NCBI GenBank assembly: GCA_036756705.1
Contig: DAIOKN010000008.1
Coordinates: forward strand, 1-64,000
Reading direction: 5' to 3'
Source: Caproicibacter sp002399225
GTDB taxonomy: Bacteria > Bacillota > Clostridia > Oscillospirales > Acutalibacteraceae
Length of the DNA stretch: 64,000 nt
Shown: piece by piece, positions 25,880-34,782 of the stretch
Numbering within the stretch: position 1 is the first letter of the stretch
Layout of the letters: each line of letters opens with the position of its first letter
The notes under the pieces: model-generated
What the model was told of the DNA's origin: nothing
The model's input: the letters and a program-made list of their open reading frames with translations, nothing else
Databases searched by the model: none
Program-made: the position numbers and the translations under genes

Positions 25880-27545
25880 ACAACTGCAAGACGCCATTGG
25901 CGGCGCGCTGCGAAAGGCTGTGGAGAAGGGTTCCCTGCCCGAAGCTCCCCTGCCGGAGTTTTCCGTCGAGATCCCGGCGGATCCCGCGCACGGGGACTGG
26001 GCCACCAACGCCGCCATGGTCGGCGCGAAAAGCTTTCATATGCCCCCGCGCAAAATCGCGCAGGCAATCGCGGAGAACATTGATCTTGCCGGCACCTATT
26101 TCGACCATTCCGAGATTGCCGGTCCAGGCTTTCTAAATTTCTTTTACGAACCTAAATTCTACGTCGACGTGCTCAAGGACGTGATGGCCTGCGGCGACCG
26201 CTACGGCCGCAGCGACTTTGGAAAAAAGAAAAAAGTCATGGTGGAGTATGTCTCCGCCAATCCGACCGGCCCAATGCATATGGGCAATGCGCGCGGCGGC
26301 GCGCTGGGGGACTGCCTCGCCTCCGTACTGGATGCGGCCGGCTACGATGTTACACGCGAATTTTATGTCAATGATGCCGGGAACCAGATTGAAAAATTCG
26401 GCGCTTCGCTGGAGGTGCGTTACCTTCAGCTCTACCTTGGGGAAAACGCCGTGGAATTTCCGGAGGACGGCTACCATGGCGATGATATCCGTGTGCGCGC
26501 GCAGGAGTTTGCCGATTTAAACGGCGACCGCTATGTGAAAGCGCCCTCCGCCGAACGCAGAAAAGCGCTGGTGGACTTTGCCCTGCCGAAAAACATCGAA
26601 AAGATGAAAACCGATCTGGAGAAATACAGAATCCATTACGACGTCTGGTTCCGTGAAAGCACCCTTCACAGGGACGGCGAACTGCAGAAGGCCATCGAGC
26701 TTTTGAAAAGCCGCGGCATGACTTATGAAAAGGACGGAGCGCTGTGGTACCGCGCCACTGCGCGCGGCGCGGAAAAAGACGAGGTCCTGGTCCGGCAGAA
26801 CGGGACCCCGACTTATTTTGCCGCGGATATCGCCTACCATCGGAACAAATTTGTCAAGCGCGGCTTCGACCGCGTGATCGACGTCTGGGGCGCCGATCAC
26901 CATGGGCACGTTGCCCGTATGAAAGGCGCGATGGATGCGATCGGTCTGGATGGAAGCAAGCTGGACGTGATTCTGATTCAGCTGGTCCGCCTGGTGCGCG
27001 GCGGCGAAGTTGTGCGCATGAGCAAGCGCACCGGCAAAGCGATTGGTCTTGCCGACCTTCTGGAAGAAGTTCCCGTCGACGCAGCGCGGTTTTACTTCAA
27101 TATGCGCGAAGCCACTTCCCAGATGGAATTTGATCTGGATCTTGCCGTCAAGCAGGATTCCCAGAATCCCGTCTATTATGTTCAGTACGCGCACGCGCGG
27201 ATTTGCAGCATCCTGAAGAACCTTGCCGCAGAAGGGATCTTCCCCCGCGACTGCACCGACGAGGAACTGGCGCTTCTCAATTCTCAGGAGGAAATCGACC
27301 TGATCCGTCACATCGCCTCCTACACCGGTGAAATCATTGCCGCGGCGCAAGGCTATGACCCGGCGCGCATCACGCGGTACGTCGTCGAACTTGCGACGCG
27401 GTTCCATAAATTCTACAACGCGCGCAGGGTCAAGGGCGAAGCGGAGCCGCTTTCCGCCGCGCGGCTGTATCTGTGCCGCGCGACCGCCACGGTTCTGCGC
27501 AACGTTCTTTCCATGTTTAAAATCACGGCTCCGGAAAGCATGTGA
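25851..27545 (+). CDS. argS: Arginyl-tRNA synthetase
   Basis: A 564-residue class I synthetase. The N-terminal domain (about residues 1-110) recognises the tRNA D-loop. The HIGH-type motif is in SANPTGPMHMGNARGGALGD and the KMSKS-like motif appears as VRMSKRTGK. The DALR anticodon domain at the C-terminus includes YNARRVKGE. The start at 25851 is chosen over the open frame at 25812 because residues from MSKLAL match the family and AAGGAGG lies upstream. It shares an operon with the DUF1934 gene. Confidence 0.97.
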   Translation: MSKLALQATEQLQDAIGGALRKAVEKGSLPEAPLPEFSVEIPADPAHGDWATNAAMVGAKSFHMPPRKIAQAIAENIDLAGTYFDHSEIAGPGFLNFFYEPKFYVDVLKDVMACGDRYGRSDFGKKKKVMVEYVSANPTGPMHMGNARGGALGDCLASVLDAAGYDVTREFYVNDAGNQIEKFGASLEVRYLQLYLGENAVEFPEDGYHGDDIRVRAQEFADLNGDRYVKAPSAERRKALVDFALPKNIEKMKTDLEKYRIHYDVWFRESTLHRDGELQKAIELLKSRGMTYEKDGALWYRATARGAEKDEVLVRQNGTPTYFAADIAYHRNKFVKRGFDRVIDVWGADHHGHVARMKGAMDAIGLDGSKLDVILIQLVRLVRGGEVVRMSKRTGKAIGLADLLEEVPVDAARFYFNMREATSQMEFDLDLAVKQDSQNPVYYVQYAHARICSILKNLAAEGIFPRDCTDEELALLNSQEEIDLIRHIASYTGEIIAAAQGYDPARITRYVVELATRFHKFYNARRVKGEAEPLSAARLYLCRATATVLRNVLSMFKITAPESM

Positions 27546-27578
27546 GCCGCCTTAGAAATGCAGGTGTAAACAGAAATA

Positions 27579-28754
27579 ATGGACTTTTTCGAGCCGCTTC
27601 CGTTCCTTTTGGATCCGATCCCCGATTTTCACGCTGCCGGGATGCCGGCAGGCGCGGAACCCGAACAGTGGATTGCAGAACACCCGGAACCCTGTGAAGA
27701 CCTTTTACGCGGATTTCTACGGGCCGGCTGTCAGGCTTTGCGCGCTCCCACGCTTTGCGCCAGCCACTTTTGCCTGCCGAGCTGCCGCGATATTCCCGGA
27801 CTGAACCGACGTCTTCTGCAAATTGCGAAGAACGCAGCGCAGCCCGGGATTCCTGTCGGCGGGGCGGTGGGTCCCAGCGGGCTGTTTGTACCGCCGCACG
27901 GGGAAACCGACTTCGACGATATCTACGAGGGATACCGGGAGCAGATCCGGGCACTGGCAAAAGCTAAGGCCGACTTTTTCATTTTGGACGGATTTCACGC
28001 TCTCGCCGATCTGCGGGCTGCGCTGCTTGCGGCACGCACCACCAAGCTCCCGGTGATCGTGCTGATGGCCGTTGACGCAACCGGCCGCACGATGACCGGC
28101 GGCAGTCTTTTGCCCGGCCTGATTACCCTGCAAGCCATGGGAGCGGACGCCGTCGGGCTCAGCTGCCCTGCGGAGCCCGGCCTGGCGGAACAATTCCGCC
28201 GGGCGTTGCAGCATGCCGCGGTTCCGTTTGCCGTCCGGCTGGAACCCGGCAACCTTTCCCCGCAGGAACTGACCGAGGCCGCCGAACCGTTTCTGAAAGC
28301 GGGCGTGCGGATTCTCGGGGCAGGGCGCGGAGCCGGCCCGGAGCATCTGAAGGCCCTGGCGATACGGCTGAAACCACTCGGCCCCCCAGAACTGCCGGAG
28401 GAACCGGACTGCGATGCCGCCGCGATCGAGCAGGAAGCCTTTTTCCTCGGCGACGATATTGTTCTCAGCGAGCCGATTCGCTGCACCACCTCCCTGGCCG
28501 ACGACCTGATCGATCTGGAAGACGAGCAGGTCACCGCCGCTTTGGTCGATGTCGCCGAAATGGACGACGCCGTTCTTCTTGGGGCCGCCAGCGGCATGAC
28601 CCGACTGCCGATAGCGGTCCATGCAGACAGCCCGACCATTCTGGATGCGGCGCTACGGTATTTTCAGGGCAGGCTGATCATTGATTCCGACTGCCAGATC
28701 GAGCGGGAATCTCTGGAACCGTTGGCCGCGAAATACGGTGCGATTATTTACTGA
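27579..28754 (+). CDS. Homocysteine S-methyltransferase-like protein lacking zinc cysteines
   Basis: A 391-residue protein built on the methionine-synthase N-terminal barrel fold. It has the VGGAVGPSG turn, the LDGFHALADLRAAL segment and SGGT-like TMTGGSLLPGL in family order. The three zinc-binding cysteines that activate homocysteine are missing. The first site reads GLSCPAEPG, retaining a single Cys. The double-Cys loop normally written GGCCGTTPEH reads GAGRGAGPEH. The last 100 residues resemble the start of the pterin-binding domain (LRYFQGRLIIDSDC). Methyl transfer to homocysteine is therefore doubtful; a binding or regulatory role is possible. It follows argS after 33 bases. Confidence 0.7.
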   Translation: MDFFEPLPFLLDPIPDFHAAGMPAGAEPEQWIAEHPEPCEDLLRGFLRAGCQALRAPTLCASHFCLPSCRDIPGLNRRLLQIAKNAAQPGIPVGGAVGPSGLFVPPHGETDFDDIYEGYREQIRALAKAKADFFILDGFHALADLRAALLAARTTKLPVIVLMAVDATGRTMTGGSLLPGLITLQAMGADAVGLSCPAEPGLAEQFRRALQHAAVPFAVRLEPGNLSPQELTEAAEPFLKAGVRILGAGRGAGPEHLKALAIRLKPLGPPELPEEPDCDAAAIEQEAFFLGDDIVLSEPIRCTTSLADDLIDLEDEQVTAALVDVAEMDDAVLLGAASGMTRLPIAVHADSPTILDAALRYFQGRLIIDSDCQIERESLEPLAAKYGAIIY

Positions 28755-28989
28755 CCGGATGCTCCGGCTTCTGCTCCGTTTCTTGCTCTCCGTCCCGCCG
28801 GTCATCCGGCTTCATCCATTCGTCCCAGCACAGAAACCCGAGGCAGAACGAGGCGATGCCGAAGAAACAGGCAATCACCCCGGCGGTCAGCGCCCAGTTG
28901 GTGATACCGAACGGCCCGATGACCATGGCGACCATGGCAAGGACGAGCCCGGCGTCGAAAAGCAGCATGGCAAGTCTTTCATCGCTCAT
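28744..28989 (-). CDS. Small two-helix membrane protein, unknown
   Basis: The 81-residue product has two hydrophobic helices near residues 8-28 and 33-54 and a charged, probably cytosolic tail rich in Glu, Asp and Lys. GGAGG lies 9 bases before the ATG. The start overlaps the end of rsmA by 11 bases, so it is translationally coupled to it. Its 3' end overlaps the convergent methyltransferase-like gene by 11 bases. No family recognised. Confidence 0.65.
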   Translation of the reverse strand: MSDERLAMLLFDAGLVLAMVAMVIGPFGITNWALTAGVIACFFGIASFCLGFLCWDEWMKPDDRRDGEQETEQKPEHPVSK

Positions 28990-29845
28990 TTAAATTTTCC
29001 TCCAGTCGATTGGATAAGTCTGCAAACTGCCCGAGAGAAAGCTGTTCCGCGCGCGCATTCGGCGGAATCCCGGCGCGCTGAAGGGCCAGAAGTACCTGGC
29101 CCTTTTCCAGTCCCAGCCCGGAAGAGACGGAATTCAGCACGGTTTTGCGCCGTTTGCCGAACGCCGCACGCACCAGCAAAAAAAAGGCCCTTTCGTCTTT
29201 GGCCCGCACAGACGGCTCCGGCAGCACGGTAAGCTGAATCACCGCCGAATCCACATTCGGGCGCGGATAGAAAGAGGTGCGGGGCACCTCAAACAGGATC
29301 TGCGGTTTGGCGTAATAGCTGACGGCTGCGCTCACGGCGCCGCAAGCACGGTTCCCCGGCGCCGCGCAGAAGCGCTGCGCCGCTTCCTTCTGTACCATGA
29401 CCGTCAGGGAAGCAATCGGAAGGCGCTCTTCCAGAAAACGCATCAGCACGGGCGACGTGATGTAATAGGGCAGATTTGCGCAGACCATGGTCTTCATCCC
29501 GCCGAATTTTTCCCGCAGCAGCTTTGCCAGATCCAGTTTGAGGACATCGCCGCGGATAATTTCGACATTCCGGCAGCCAGCCAGCGTTTCCCCCAAAACG
29601 GGCAGGAGGCTTTCATCCAGTTCTACTGCGACGACCTTTCCCGCCTGTGCGGAAAGCTCTTTGGTCAGCACCCCGAAACCGGGACCGATCTCCAACACGC
29701 CCGTAGAGCGATCCGCACCGCACGCAAGCGCCATACGCGGGCAAACAGACGGATCGGTCAGGAAATTCTGGCCCAGGGACTTGGAAAAGCGAAAGCCATG
29801 CCGCTTCAGCACGCCCCGTATCACGATGAGATCCGTTAAGTCCAT
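28979..29845 (-). CDS. rsmA: 16S rRNA (adenine1518/1519-N6)-dimethyltransferase
   Basis: A 288-residue KsgA-type enzyme that dimethylates two adenines near the 3' end of 16S rRNA using S-adenosylmethionine. It has FSKSLGQNFLTDP at residues 20-32, the SAM-binding VLEIGPGFGVLTKEL, the acidic VAVELDESLLPVL and the catalytic NLPYYITSP. AAAGGAG precedes the ATG. It probably forms an operon with the small membrane protein gene downstream. Confidence 0.97.
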   Translation of the reverse strand: MDLTDLIVIRGVLKRHGFRFSKSLGQNFLTDPSVCPRMALACGADRSTGVLEIGPGFGVLTKELSAQAGKVVAVELDESLLPVLGETLAGCRNVEIIRGDVLKLDLAKLLREKFGGMKTMVCANLPYYITSPVLMRFLEERLPIASLTVMVQKEAAQRFCAAPGNRACGAVSAAVSYYAKPQILFEVPRTSFYPRPNVDSAVIQLTVLPEPSVRAKDERAFFLLVRAAFGKRRKTVLNSVSSGLGLEKGQVLLALQRAGIPPNARAEQLSLGQFADLSNRLEENLNER

Positions 29846-29941
29846 GATTTTTTTGCTCCTTTTATTTTCTATCCGTTAATGAGGACATGCTTTTATAAAA
29901 TTTCCAATTCAACACACTTTAACTTCGTGGGAGGTCCTTTT

Positions 29942-30430
29942 ATGAAGCGCACCGATAAGGCAAATTACTATCTCGATATCGCGGAAACCGTGCTGGAACG
30001 CGGCACCTGTCTCAGGCGCAATTTTGGCGCGATCATTGTCAAGAACGACGAGATCGTATCCACCGGATACACCGGCGCGCCGCGCGGGCGGAAAAACTGC
30101 ATTGATCTCGGCATATGCGTCCGGAAATCGCTGAACGTTCCCCGCGGCGAACGGTATGAACTCTGCCGCTCCGTTCACGCGGAAATGAACGCCATCATCA
30201 GCGCTTCGCGCCGAGACATGATCGGCGCCACCCTGTACCTGGTCGGCCGGGAGGCGGCCTCCGGTGAATATGTTGCCAACCCGGCGCCCTGTTCCCTGTG
30301 CAAGCGGCTGATTATCAACGCCGGCATCACTCGCGTCGTGGCAAGGACCAGCTCTTCCGACTTCACCGTAACCGATGTTCAGGACTGGGTCAAAAGCGAC
30401 GATTCCCTGACGGGAGAAGCCGGGTATTAA
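29942..30430 (+). CDS. dCMP/cytidine deaminase-family protein, ComEB type
   Basis: A 162-residue zinc deaminase of the deoxycytidylate deaminase family, which would convert dCMP to dUMP for thymidylate synthesis. The catalytic motif HAEMNAI with the proton-donor Glu is near residue 79. The second zinc motif PCSLCKR is near 118-124. The opening YYLDIAETVLERGTCLRRNFGA is typical. Extra cysteines (NCIDLGIC) near residues 58-65 suggest the second zinc site known in this family. The start at 29942 has GGGAGG upstream; the longer frame from 29879 has no such site. Confidence 0.88.
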   Translation: MKRTDKANYYLDIAETVLERGTCLRRNFGAIIVKNDEIVSTGYTGAPRGRKNCIDLGICVRKSLNVPRGERYELCRSVHAEMNAIISASRRDMIGATLYLVGREAASGEYVANPAPCSLCKRLIINAGITRVVARTSSSDFTVTDVQDWVKSDDSLTGEAGY

Positions 30431-30449
30431 GGCCGGGACCGGATTTTGC

Positions 30450-30484
30450 CCGCGCGGCGCTTTTCGGCAGCCGCGCGGTTTTTT
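30450..30484 (+). terminator. Terminator of the deaminase gene
   Basis: CCGCGCGGC (30450-30458) and GCCGCGCGG (30470-30478) form a GC-rich stem followed by TTTTTT. It touches the 3' end of the convergent phosphatase gene. Confidence 0.8.
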
Positions 30485-31226
30485 AATCCCTTTTCCCGGA
30501 TTCTTTTTCCTTTTTGCACCCGTCCTCCCGACCGCCAAACGCGCGGTCCGCCGCCTCCCGGGCAAGGTTCACCAAGACCCGGCCGCTGTCACTTTCTTTT
30601 CTGCCGGAACGGGGGGGGATTTCCGCATAGGCTTCCACCGTCTTGGCGCGCATCCACAGCCCCGGCATCACCCGCAGAGAATACCCGCAGCCCGGCTCGG
30701 TCATCCAGTCGTAAAATTTGGCTCTCGGCAACCCGTAAGCCGCTAAGATGGACATGATCGCGCCGCCATGCGTGACGATAACCGCAGAGGGAATTTCGGA
30801 GCGGATCAGCCCTTCCACGATTTTCTCGAAAGCCGCGCAGACTCTCGCCGCAAAGGTTCCTCCGTCTTCCCCGTTCGGCGGCGTGACCGGCTCACCGCTT
30901 CCGGCGAGCCACCGGCGAAACCGATCGTCCTCCCGAGCAATCTCCGCCGCGGTCTTTCCCTCCCAGTCGCCGAAATCACATTCTCGCAGGTCTGAAACCA
31001 GAATCGGCTTGGATTCGGGATACAAAATGCCGATGGTATCTTTGCAGCGGCGCATCGGGCTGCAAAGATACACCTGCGCCTGCGGGTAAGAATAGTTTTT
31101 CTGCAGAGCACGGAGGTGTTCTGCGCCCCGCTGGGAAAGCGGCAGATCCGTGGAACCGATGTAACGGCCCTCTTCATTGCCCTCGGTGGTTCCGTGGCGG
31201 ATCAGGTGAATGGTGTAGGATTTCAT
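30483..31226 (-). CDS. Histidine phosphatase (phosphoglycerate mutase-like)
   Basis: A 247-residue phosphatase with the catalytic LIRHGTTEGNEEGRYIG at residues 7-23, YLCSPMRRCKDT (second Arg), ECDFGDWEGK (acid) and VIVTHGGAIMSIL (second His). The last 50 residues are highly charged and less conserved. The substrate is unknown; CobC-like alpha-ribazole phosphatase or general phosphatase activity are possibilities, and no cobalamin genes are nearby. The start at 31226 follows AAAGGAG; the open frame reaching 31415 is ignored because it has no such support. Confidence 0.85.
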   Translation of the reverse strand: MKSYTIHLIRHGTTEGNEEGRYIGSTDLPLSQRGAEHLRALQKNYSYPQAQVYLCSPMRRCKDTIGILYPESKPILVSDLRECDFGDWEGKTAAEIAREDDRFRRWLAGSGEPVTPPNGEDGGTFAARVCAAFEKIVEGLIRSEIPSAVIVTHGGAIMSILAAYGLPRAKFYDWMTEPGCGYSLRVMPGLWMRAKTVEAYAEIPPRSGRKESDSGRVLVNLAREAADRAFGGREDGCKKEKESGKRD

Positions 31227-31304
31227 AGCGTACTCCTTTAATTCTTGCCGCCTTTGTCCAAGATACAGAGTATTTTCTGCTGGTCTGGCACAAAATCTAG
31301 CGGC

Positions 31305-31333
31305 TTTACATATTGTTATATTTATTGTATACT
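31305..31333 (+). promoter_or_regulatory. Promoter of the XRE regulator gene
   Basis: TTTACA at 31305-31310, 17 bases and TATACT at 31328-31333 form a good sigma-A site about 40 bases before the start codon, in the divergent intergenic region. Confidence 0.65.
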
Positions 31334-31374
31334 TTACTGTGCGTTTATTACAGGTTTCGACAGGGGATAGGCAA

Positions 31375-32079
31375 ATGAACAAAAATTTTTCAAGAATTAT
31401 CACGTTGCTGCGCAAGGAACGCGGCTACAGTCAAAAAAAAGCCGCGGGGGATCTCGGCGTTTCCCAAGCTCTGCTGTCCCATTATGAAAAAGGAATCCGG
31501 GAATGCGGCCTCGATTTTGTCGTCCGCGTGGCCGATTATTACCATGTGTCCTGCGATTACCTTCTGGGCCGAACTCCCCAGCGCAGCGGCGCGACCATCT
31601 CGGTGGAAGACCTCCCCGAACCGGACGCGGCCGGCAAGGAAAACGTCATGCACGGCAGTCTGCTGCCCGTTCTAAACAAGAAGCTGATTGCAAACTCACT
31701 CAACATTGTTTTCGGGATTCTGCAAAAATGCGGCAGCAAGGCGCTGACTACGGAATCTTCCGCTTACCTCAGCCTTGCGGTTTATAAAGTGTTCCGCCTA
31801 TTGTACTCCGCCAATTCCAAAAATCCGCAGGGGCTTTTTTCAGTGCCCCAAAAGCTCGGTTCCGGCCGCTCCTCCGCAGCCCAGCATATTGCGTTTTCGA
31901 ACGCAGAATGCCTGCTTTCCGGCGACAAAGTGGATTCTATGGAAGGCGTGGACAAGGACAGCCTACCCTCTCTTTCCCCGGAAAAGCTTTCCGCAGATTA
32001 TCCCCTGTTTGCCTCCTCGCTCTACAACCTGATTCAGAACTCGGAAGTCCGAATGGGCGCAAAAAAACAGCCCAAGTAA
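31375..32079 (+). CDS. XRE-family helix-turn-helix regulator
   Basis: A 234-residue protein. Residues 5-62 form a Cro/C1-type DNA-binding domain (ITLLRKERGYSQKKAAGDLG, SQALLSHYEKG, VRVADYYHVSCDYLLG). The remaining 170 residues are helical, with no clear ligand-binding or protease signature. They include an AYLSLAVYKVFRLLYSAN segment that may dimerise. The start at 31375 is chosen because the XRE domain begins there. Ruminococcaceae carry many such single regulators; the target is unknown. A strong terminator follows. Confidence 0.85.
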   Translation: MNKNFSRIITLLRKERGYSQKKAAGDLGVSQALLSHYEKGIRECGLDFVVRVADYYHVSCDYLLGRTPQRSGATISVEDLPEPDAAGKENVMHGSLLPVLNKKLIANSLNIVFGILQKCGSKALTTESSAYLSLAVYKVFRLLYSANSKNPQGLFSVPQKLGSGRSSAAQHIAFSNAECLLSGDKVDSMEGVDKDSLPSLSPEKLSADYPLFASSLYNLIQNSEVRMGAKKQPK

Positions 32080-32113
32080 AATTATAGCACGGCTCAGGTC
32101 GTTTGCAAATCCC

Positions 32114-32151
32114 AATCAGCCGGAGTGGAAGCACTCCGGCTGATTTTTTAT
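32114..32151 (+). terminator. Terminator with 14-bp perfect stem
   Basis: AATCAGCCGGAGTG (32114-32127) and its exact complement (32132-32145) enclose GAAG and are followed by TTTTTA, ending the XRE regulator transcript. Confidence 0.9.
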
Positions 32152-32202
32152 TCTGAAAGCTCAGGGCTTGGCACGCAGGTTTGCAGAAAGCCCGCTCCCG
32201 AT

Positions 32203-33630
32203 TCATCCCTCTTTCAAAAGGCTGCGGTACAGGCGGATATACTCATTCGCACTCCTTCCCCAGCTGAAATCACAGTGCATCGCGCGCTGCACCAGAATCT
32301 CCCATCCCTCGCGGTTCCGATAACCTTCCAAAGCGCGGCCAACCGCGTGGAACAGATCGCCGGCATCATAATTCTGAAAGGTGAAACCGTTGCCTTCCCC
32401 GTCCCCGCTGTCAGTCACAGAGTCCCTCAGGCCGCCGGTTTCCCTCACTACGGGAATTGTGCCGTAGCGCAGCGCAATCATCTGCGCAAGGCCGCAGGGT
32501 TCGCTTTTGGACGGCATCAGGAAAAGATCCGCCGCCGCATAGATTTTATGGGAAAGTTCCGGGACGAAGCCGAAGCAGGCGCAGACGCGGCCCGGAAACC
32601 GTTTCTGAAGTTCCCGGAAAAAGTTTTCGTACTCCCAGTCGCCGGAACCGAGGATCACGAACTGACAGTCTGTTGAATTGAGCAGATTGTCGATTGAACT
32701 GCGGACCAGATCCAGCCCTTTCTGAGCGACCAGGCGCGTCACCATTCCGAGCAGCGGCGTCTCCTCTGAAACCGCAAGGTTCAGCCGTTTTTGCAGCTCC
32801 GTCTTGTTCTTTCTCTTTTTTGAAGCATCTTCCGTGGAATAATCGGAATAGATATCCGGGTCGGTCTCCGGATTGTAAACCGCCGTATCAATCCCATTCA
32901 GAATTCCGCTCAGCTTCCACTTGCGCTCTTTCAGGATGCCGTCTAGTCCATAGGAATACCATGGATCCAGGATCTCGCCGGCATAGGTCGGGCTGACCGT
33001 TGTCACCCGGTTTGCGCACTCGATCCCTCCTTTGAGAAAGTTGATGCCATCACCGAACTGAATCAGCGGCAGAGTACTCTTCGGCAGCCCGAGAACATCC
33101 TCGAGGATCTCCTCCCCATATTTGCCCTGATACTGGATATTATGGATGGTCAGAATCGTTTTCATTCCCTGGAACCAGTCGCTGTTTGCATAAAATATGC
33201 TGTAGTAAACCGGCACCAGAGCGGTCTGCCAGTCGTTTGCGTGAAGGATATCCGGCTTAAAGTCTATGTAGGGCAGCATTTCCAGCACGGCGCGGGAAAA
33301 GAACGCAAAGCGCTCTGCATCGTCGTAGTGCCCATAAATTCCATGGCGTTTAAAATAGTACTGATTGTCGATCAGGTAATAGATCGTACCGCCGACATGC
33401 GTCTCAAAGACGCCGCAATACTGCCTTCTCCACGCGACCGGGACGGAAAGGCTGGTCAGAAACTTCATCCCGTCGCGCAGATCCTGCGGAATATCCTCAT
33501 ACAGCGGCATGACCACGCGGCAACCGATCAGGCGCAGCCGAAGCGCCTGGGGCAGCGAACCGGCAACTTCCGCCAGTCCGCCCGTGGAAGCAAACGGTTT
33601 TGCCTCGCTTGTGCAGTACAGCACCTTCAT
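32203..33630 (-). CDS. glgA: Glycogen synthase (ADP-glucose)
   Basis: A 475-residue GT5 glycosyltransferase that elongates alpha-1,4-glucan from ADP-glucose. The N-terminal domain opens with SEAKPFASTGGLAEVAGSLP; the usual Lys of the KxGGL motif is Ser here, a variant I recall from other clostridial GlgA proteins. HANDWQTALVPVY and TIHNIQYQGKYG follow. The C-terminal nucleotide-binding domain contains VTRLVAQKGLDLV and the catalytic Glu segment MPSKSEPCGLAQMIALRYG. It is the last gene of the glycogen operon and follows glgD by 39 bases. Confidence 0.96.
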   Translation of the reverse strand: MKVLYCTSEAKPFASTGGLAEVAGSLPQALRLRLIGCRVVMPLYEDIPQDLRDGMKFLTSLSVPVAWRRQYCGVFETHVGGTIYYLIDNQYYFKRHGIYGHYDDAERFAFFSRAVLEMLPYIDFKPDILHANDWQTALVPVYYSIFYANSDWFQGMKTILTIHNIQYQGKYGEEILEDVLGLPKSTLPLIQFGDGINFLKGGIECANRVTTVSPTYAGEILDPWYSYGLDGILKERKWKLSGILNGIDTAVYNPETDPDIYSDYSTEDASKKRKNKTELQKRLNLAVSEETPLLGMVTRLVAQKGLDLVRSSIDNLLNSTDCQFVILGSGDWEYENFFRELQKRFPGRVCACFGFVPELSHKIYAAADLFLMPSKSEPCGLAQMIALRYGTIPVVRETGGLRDSVTDSGDGEGNGFTFQNYDAGDLFHAVGRALEGYRNREGWEILVQRAMHCDFSWGRSANEYIRLYRSLLKEG

Positions 33631-33669
33631 TCAAAATACCCCCTTACGTGAATGGTTCCCGTCATGCCC

Positions 33670-34782
33670 TCAAACGACGCTGCCCTTGCTGATAAAAATC
33701 GGATAGGATTCAAATCCCAGCAGGGAGCGGTCGTTTTGAATCAGAACGTCTTTATCTGTAATGACATATTTTAATCTGCATCCTGGAAGGATTCTTCCAT
33801 CCTGCAAAATGACGCAGTTTTCCACGACGGCCCCCTTGCCGATGCGCACCCCGCGGAACAAAACGCTGTTGCGCACGGTTCCGTCGATCACACAGCCGTC
33901 GGCAATCAGCGAATTCGACGCTTCCGCTCCCAGGCCGTACCTGGCCGGCATGTCGTCACGCACCTTAGTGTAAATCGGGCGCTCCGGGTTAAACAGCTGC
34001 GCCCGCACATCCGGCTGCATCAGCTCCATGTTGGCCGAAAAATAGGAAAGCGGAGAACAGATAATCCTCGCATATCCGCTGAATCCATAGGAAAACATCC
34101 GCAGGGAACCGAGGTTTCTCTGAAGCAGGTCGCGCTCAAACCCGTAAAGGTTCCTGCTGACGCAGTCGTCCACCAGACGGATCAGGAGCTCGCGCTTTAA
34201 GAGGATCATGCCGATTCCAAAGCGGCATTTTCCCTCGGTCCGCGGGCTGATCAGCAAATCGGTAATGCGGCCTTCCGAATCGGCCGAAAGGACAATCGGC
34301 TTGCTCATCTTCTGCGGCAGAGCGCCGAAACGGCTGACCATCGTCACATCGGCTCCCTTTTGAAGATGGTAAGACACCAACTCGGAATAATCAACGTTGC
34401 AGACAACGTCGCTGTCTGTCATCAGGACCAGGTCTTCTTTCGAGTCGGACAGGAACCGCTTGATGGAGGCCAGCGACTCGATGCGGTTGTTCGGCATGCG
34501 CATGTTTCCAAACGGAGGCAGAATGTAAAGGCCCTCCCGCTTTCTCGAAAGATCCCACGCTTTGCCGGAGCCGAGATGATCCATCAGGGACTGGTATTTG
34601 CTTTTCGTGATGACGCCGACCTTGTTGATTCCGGAATTGACCATATTGGAAAGGGGAAAGTCAATCAGGCGGTACCTGCCGCCGAACGGCACGGAACCCA
34701 TGGTTCTTGTTTCGGTCAGATCGCGGAGCCGCTCTTCATGGATGTTGGAAAAGATCAGCCCCAGCATATTATTCCCGCGCAT
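33670..34782 (-). CDS. glgD: Glucose-1-phosphate adenylyltransferase regulatory subunit GlgD
   Basis: A 370-residue paralogue of GlgC with the same nucleotidyltransferase and left-handed beta-helix folds. Its N-terminus lacks the GGxGxRL catalytic loop and reads MLGLIFSNIHEERLRDLT, which marks the GlgD-type subunit that modifies GlgC activity. PFGGRYRLIDFPLSNMVNSG is conserved. The start at 34782 follows GGAGG and overlaps glgC by 14 bases, so translation is coupled. Confidence 0.94.
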   Translation of the reverse strand: MRGNNMLGLIFSNIHEERLRDLTETRTMGSVPFGGRYRLIDFPLSNMVNSGINKVGVITKSKYQSLMDHLGSGKAWDLSRKREGLYILPPFGNMRMPNNRIESLASIKRFLSDSKEDLVLMTDSDVVCNVDYSELVSYHLQKGADVTMVSRFGALPQKMSKPIVLSADSEGRITDLLISPRTEGKCRFGIGMILLKRELLIRLVDDCVSRNLYGFERDLLQRNLGSLRMFSYGFSGYARIICSPLSYFSANMELMQPDVRAQLFNPERPIYTKVRDDMPARYGLGAEASNSLIADGCVIDGTVRNSVLFRGVRIGKGAVVENCVILQDGRILPGCRLKYVITDKDVLIQNDRSLLGFESYPIFISKGSVV

